A DNA stretch of 64,000 nt from Sitta carolinensis (taxonomy: Eukaryota; Chordata; Aves; Passeriformes; Sittidae), in assembly GCA_032173965.1 (NCBI GenBank), contig JAVUNC010000004.1, positions 64,664,501-64,728,500 of the forward strand. Reading direction: 5' to 3'. Positions 59,173-64,000 of this stretch are shown piece after piece. Numbering within the stretch: position 1 is the first letter of the stretch; each line of letters begins with the position of its first letter. Position numbers and translations under genes: made by a program. Below the pieces are notes generated by a model that did no database searches, was not told the origin of the DNA, and worked only from the letters and a program-made list of their open reading frames with translations.

Positions 59173-61353
59173 ATGTGTAGATGCTCCCAGTTGCTGATAA
59201 GCCCTTTATGTATTGAGCACAGTGTTGTGCTAATAGGGGAAAGTGCTGGTTTCTCTGCCCTGGTGTTCCACATTTCTGACCTGGAGAAAGTATCCTTTCT
59301 GGGGAGAAGGAGGAGACTTTGGTTTTCAATGCTTGCTCTCTTCTTGGCATTTCTGCTGAGACTGCTGATCAATTAGTGCTAATTGTGCTGGGTTTTGGGA
59401 TATGGTCTTAGAACAGTCATCTGAGGTCGCTGCTTTCTGTCACCTGCCATCTTTGGTCTCAGTTTTTGAACTGTGATTTTTGCTTTCCTTTTTTTTTCTT
59501 TCAAGAAGGGATGCTTTATTAACCCTAAAATAATCACTCACCCTTCACATTCAGTTTTGGATGTTCCATATCAAATACTGGAAGTCTCTTGGTTATTATT
59601 CTCTTATTTTTTGCTACAAAAAGGAGTATTCTTTTGCTGCAAGGTCCAACACAGTAAGCTGTTTGAAAGAAATGTCTTTCTCCTCTTTCTGTTACTGAAA
59701 TTAAATTTCAGAGGTTAAATTAAAATTACTCAATATTTGGGATTCTTGGGCACCTCTGAGAAAGAGGAAAGCATAATGAAAGTCACAGATTACACAAAAT
59801 CTCCTTTCCTCACTTTTTTCTTTATTAGTAAGCATGACAATTTCCTCTTTTGGAAGAATGGGTGAATGGGTCCAGAAAGAAATGCCAACAATGTTTCACT
59901 TCTTTGCTATGTGTTTGCATCAGGAGTGAAAAGGATTCCCCTCAGCTACTTCAGTGAAATAGCTATATATCAATTTGTAGGCCATTATCTTTCACTTCAT
60001 ATAGCCCAGTAGTGTAATGATAAATTAACTCTGAACTTCTTTCCATAGTTCTCAGTAAGAAGAATACACTCTTAAATGATTCAGCTGTTATCTGTAAGCA
60101 GATAATTTAGCCCAATCGTGGAAGACTTTCATCCCTTATAATATTGTTCCCTCTATATTAAGGGTACTTCTAAATGAAAATAAGGGAGATAATTAAGAGG
60201 GTTCAGTTGAAGACTTTGGATTAGGACATGACCTTTCATAAGCATTGTATCTTAAGTGAGCTGATGTGATAAGACACTTATGTAGGATTTGTTACAATTA
60301 TTTAGATTTAGAAAACAAATGGATTCTAGAATTTTTGCACTAGGCTAGAGTTTTGATTAATACTCATTTTGTCTAAACTTCCTTTTTACCAGTTGTCTGA
60401 GTTTGTCTTACCTGAAATCTTGAAATTTATCATTGCATCTCAGACTCCATGGAATGAGGACAGCAGTTTTTTTTTAGTTGAAAACAAATTTATTTCCCCT
60501 CCTTTTTTTGCAGTGGCAGAGGTGTGGTAATGATCTCTTCCATAAGGAGAAACTGTCACTCTGCCAGCAGAACCTGAACCACACACTTTGCAAGTGTTTA
60601 GTTGTGACTGAAATGGGGGATGGAGCTGAGGGATGTTTCTTTCATAAAGCACTGAAAATATGGGTTTCCTTTTAATTATGGTGTCAACTATTGTTTTAAC
60701 TGGAAAGTTCAAAACAACCCCCAACTAGCCCATGGATCTTGTGGTGAAATCTTTGGAAGTTGTGATCAGGTTCTAAGGACTATAGCAGGCTTTATCCATT
60801 GGAAAAACCTCTTGTTCAAACGATCCCTCAGTCACAGTCTAAGGTATAGCCTAGCTCTCTGCACTTCAGGAGTGCTTTTTGTTGTCTAAAGCAGCCTCAC
60901 AGATGGATGGTACCAGATAAAAGTTTTCTGCTATGGATTAAAGTCAATTCAAGGAAGGAAAAGTGTCAGAGGGAATAGCATTGCTACAACTTGCCAACAT
61001 GGTTTTATTTTGACATTGCTAGGAGGAGAGGGTAGCTCCTATTGCCTACTTGGGTAAGATGACAACCAGTTGAGATTGTCTAAAGCTACTCACCTGTTCC
61101 TGTGACTGAGAAGGTGACACTCATTTGGGAACACAAGTACTTGTGCTGATGGTAACAGTGATCAGAAGGGTGCTTCAGTGGAATGATCTTGTGTGCCTGA
61201 AGAGCAACCAATTTTTTCTATGCATTTATAATGAACCTTTGGGTTTAGGTTAACAGATAATCTTCATACAAGAAGAAACATGAAAGAACAGTTGTGTAGA
61301 GCAACAAAAAAAGAAAATGTGAAAACTAAAGGAAAGATAGCTAATGTGTGGGG

Positions 61354-62140
61354 TATCATAGAATGGCCTGAATTGGAAAGGACCTTAAAGATCATCTAGT
61401 TCCACCCCCACTTGCCATGTGCAGGGACACCTTCTACTTAGCCAGGCTGCTCAGCATCCAGCCTTGACCATTGTCAGGGACAGGGCATCTGCAACTTCTC
61501 TGGGCAGCCTGTCCAGTGCCTCACAACCCTCACAGTGAAAAGCTTTTCTTAACAACTAATCTTACTGTTTCCTCTTTCACTTTAAAACCATTTCCCCTTA
61601 TTCTATCAGTATCTGCCCATGTGAAATGTCACTTTCTCTCTTTTTTTATAATCCTCCTTTAATTCCTGGAAGGCTGCAATGAGCTCTCTCTGGAGTCATC
61701 TCCAGGCTGAACAACCTCAGTTTCTTAGTCTGCCTTCAAAGGAAGGTGGTCCAGCCCCCTGATTGCCTTGTTGTTCCTCCTCCTCTGGACCTGATCTAAC
61801 AGGTTCCTGTGCTGAGGGCTCCAGACCTGGTCAGAGCTCGAGGTGGAGTTTCATGAGGGCAGAGAAGAAAGGCAGGATCCTCCCTTGACCTACTGGGCTC
61901 ACCTCTTTTGGTGCAGCCCAGGATGTTACTGGCCTTCAGGCTTGCAAGCTCACATTGCCAGGTCCTGTCCAGCTTTCCATCCACTGGTTCCTCCAAGCTC
62001 CACAGGGCTGGTCTTAGCTCTTCTCCCAGTCTGTACTCATGTCTGGGATTGCCCTGAGCCACGTGCATCACCTTGCACTTGGAATGTTTGATCTTTGTAA
62101 GGTTCTTGTGGTCCCACATCCCGAGCATGTCAGGTCCTGC
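61354..62140 (-). mobile_element. CR1 LINE 3' fragment, inverted
   Basis: It starts (+ strand) with ATCATAGAATGGCCTGAATT then AGGACCTTAAAGATCATC, the reverse complement of the CR1 3' end, and continues with CAGCCTGTCCAGTGCCTCAC, TGGTCCAGCCCCCTGATTGC and TGCATCACCTTGCACTTGG. 5'-truncated; right edge approximate. Confidence 0.9.
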
Positions 62141-64000
62141 TGGATATTAAATTTAGGAATAAGGCAAGGGTGTGCTTTGGTCCAAGACTGTATGATTCAC
62201 TGGGTTAAGTATGTTAATGTTAAAGCATTAAAATATTAATGTTAACATTTAAAACTCAATGCTCTGAATCAAAATTTGAGGAGACAACGAAGATTTTGTT
62301 AGTGAGCAAATAGAGGCTTTAATATTCCTTAGGTCCAGTATATTGTTGAGAAGGTGTATGTTCCCTGGAGGATCATGTTGGTTGTGTTGGAATGTAATGA
62401 ACACGATTTTAGAAAAAGAGAGACATCATAGGCTGAGCAAAAAAATTAACAGCTGTAAGGGAGAAGAAATTAAACCATCTAATGGTGTTACTTTTGCATA
62501 TTTTATTAACTTGGCTGACAGTATGCCCTCTCTAAGTTTCTTGTGCCAGGTGAGTGCTGCTAGAAGTTATGTCAGTCTATGTATAGACAACCTATACCAT
62601 TTTTCAATCAAGGACAAAGGAACTATATATGCATAGAATATACCTATTTTTTTCTTGTAGGAAATCAAGGGAAATGAAACTTACCTGGTAGTTGGTTTGA
62701 CACTCTCTGAATGGCAGATCTAGAACAGCATGCAATAAATTTTAAAATAGAAATGAGAAGGTGTAGGAAAGCCATACTATATCTTTTCTAGGCTTTAGTC
62801 CAATTGCATAGGGCATGTTGAAAGGGAAATGTGATTTAGATCATCTTAGAAGGCCCAGGGTATAAAGCTAAGTATAATAATTTGTCTTGTTTAGCATTGT
62901 TTAATTTGATTATAAAATATGTTTAGATTTTATGACTGTTTTGGTATTGTCCCAGCATCTTTGCAAGAGATAAGTCTTTGGCAGTGGCATTTGTGTAGTG
63001 ACTTAGGGAAAAATAAAATGAGATTAAAGACACTTTAGAAAGAGAAACAGCTGGCTTACAGTTTATAATGATGGTATGAATTTCGTGGTCTTGTTGTTTC
63101 ACCTAATGGTGATTTACTGGGATGGTTTTTGAAGTTGGAGTCAACACACTGAAATGGGGAGCTGGCAGTCAGTCATTACTGCTCTTGGTGCTTTCAGTTT
63201 GTAAGGGAGCCTGGAACGTGTACAGGCGAGGCAGCCAGAGTAAATGAACCTCAAAGAAAGGAAAGACAAAAAGACATGAAATAGCACAACTGGGCACTGA
63301 GCTGCAGAAAACATCTGTCTCCCCAGTTGTTGCAGCACTGTCTGGTTTGTTCTTCTGATACAACGTTATTGTAGATGTTCTAAGGTGAAAGTAGAATAAG
63401 TTCCTGTTGCTGCAGAAGAAGAGTGAGAGACTGGTGCCATAAAATAACTGCTCTGGAGAATTTCTCAGTACAGGAAGCAAATAAGCCGTGATCCCTAGGT
63501 GCAAATGCTGACATTTTTGTTGATTTTTTTTTTTTTTTTTTTTAACCTTTTCCCCCTTCCCCAGACCCCTAAATATTTCACCGACAGCAAACTAGTGCTT
63601 CTTGTTTCTGATACAGTCCCTTCTCAGACTTTGCATTATTTCTGTGATTTAACTGCTTCAAACAGCAGGACTGTCAGGGTTTGCACAAAGTACTAAGAGA
63701 CAAAAGAAGCTACACCTTGTTTTTGTTTGCTCTTGTGCTGTAAATCTATGCAGATGCACGGGAGATCACTGCCTGTGGCTTTTTTTCTTGTGAAAGAAAA
63801 TACATTTTAATTTTTCTCAGTGGAAGGAAGCAGAACAAAGGAAAGTAAATAAAGTGATGTTCCTTTCAATGTCTTGTGGCTAATTTTATTCTTTATAATT
63901 TGATCAAAGCCGTGGGAATTCTGTATGCTGATATCTCCTGTTGCTGTAGCTGGTTCTGGCAACTTCCTTTGCATGATCATTTGACGTTAATTTTCACACA

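Larger units (their letters stand above)
46529..64000 (+). other. Intron after exon 55 counterpart, at least 17.5 kb
   Basis: It begins GTGAGA and has no acceptor-linked rod exon before the window end. It corresponds to DMD intron 55, host of the Dp116 first exon. Contents: a candidate alternative first exon (50881-51024) with leader, three CR1 fragments, and simple A or T runs (50680-50703, 54599-54614, 63525-63543). No other gene is recognisable. The stretches 46529-50340, 51025-56220, 59175-61350 and 62140-64000 show nothing else I can name. Confidence 0.85.

Noticed and set aside
1..64000. CRISPR arrays, tRNA or rRNA genes, bacterial or phage features
   Set aside because: None seen; this is intron-rich vertebrate sequence.

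Overview
This is vertebrate nuclear DNA, almost certainly from a bird and probably a songbird (Passeriformes). It contains one gene on the + strand: the central rod-domain part of utrophin (UTRN). The bird assignment rests on at least six fragments of CR1, the dominant avian LINE, several ending in the CR1 ATTCTGTG/ATTCTATG 3' motif. Two or three LTR-like blocks resemble passerine endogenous-retrovirus LTRs, but that is a recollection-level match. There are no bacterial-style operons, no rRNA or tRNA genes that I can see, and no CRISPR array.

Layout. Twenty-six consecutive coding exons lie between 171 and 46528. Most exon lengths equal those of the dystrophin paralogue to the nucleotide, so they are named here by dystrophin (DMD) exon number: counterparts of DMD exons 27-40, 42-47, a short 85-nt exon where DMD has exons 48-50, then 51-55. 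They encode the end of spectrin-like repeat 8 to the start of repeat 22 (dystrophin numbering). From 46529 to the window end is one intron of at least 17.5 kb, equivalent to DMD intron 55. In dystrophin that intron holds the first exon of the short isoform Dp116; in utrophin it holds the first exon of G-utrophin (Up113). At 50881-51024 there is an open frame that ends in a good donor in exactly the phase needed to join the next rod exon, so it is called here as a candidate alternative first exon.

Function. Utrophin is a large submembranous cytoskeletal protein. It links F-actin (N-terminal calponin-homology domains) to the dystroglycan complex (C-terminal WW/EF/ZZ region) at neuromuscular junctions, epithelia, endothelia and nerve. 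This window holds only the elongated repeat rod between those ends, so no catalytic site is expected.

Points worth a second look: (1) a 153-nt open exon matching DMD exon 40, half of repeat 15, which mammalian utrophin is reported to lack, with no intact exon 41 partner seen; (2) three tandem copies of a 3' splice site plus exon start before the exon-37 counterpart, two of which would cause premature stops; (3) a one-base deficit in the exon-53 counterpart that breaks the frame in this sequence; (4) a GC-AG intron after the exon-46 counterpart; (5) the candidate G-utrophin first exon; (6) a perfect 26-bp inverted repeat just before the exon-55 counterpart; (7) an unrecognised minus-strand ORF of 93 codons.

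The rest is intron sequence with CR1 and LTR fragments, simple repeats and hairpins. I see no sign of an unknown multi-gene system; the novelty here is in gene structure. Comparisons with human utrophin and dystrophin are from memory of those sequences, not from a search.
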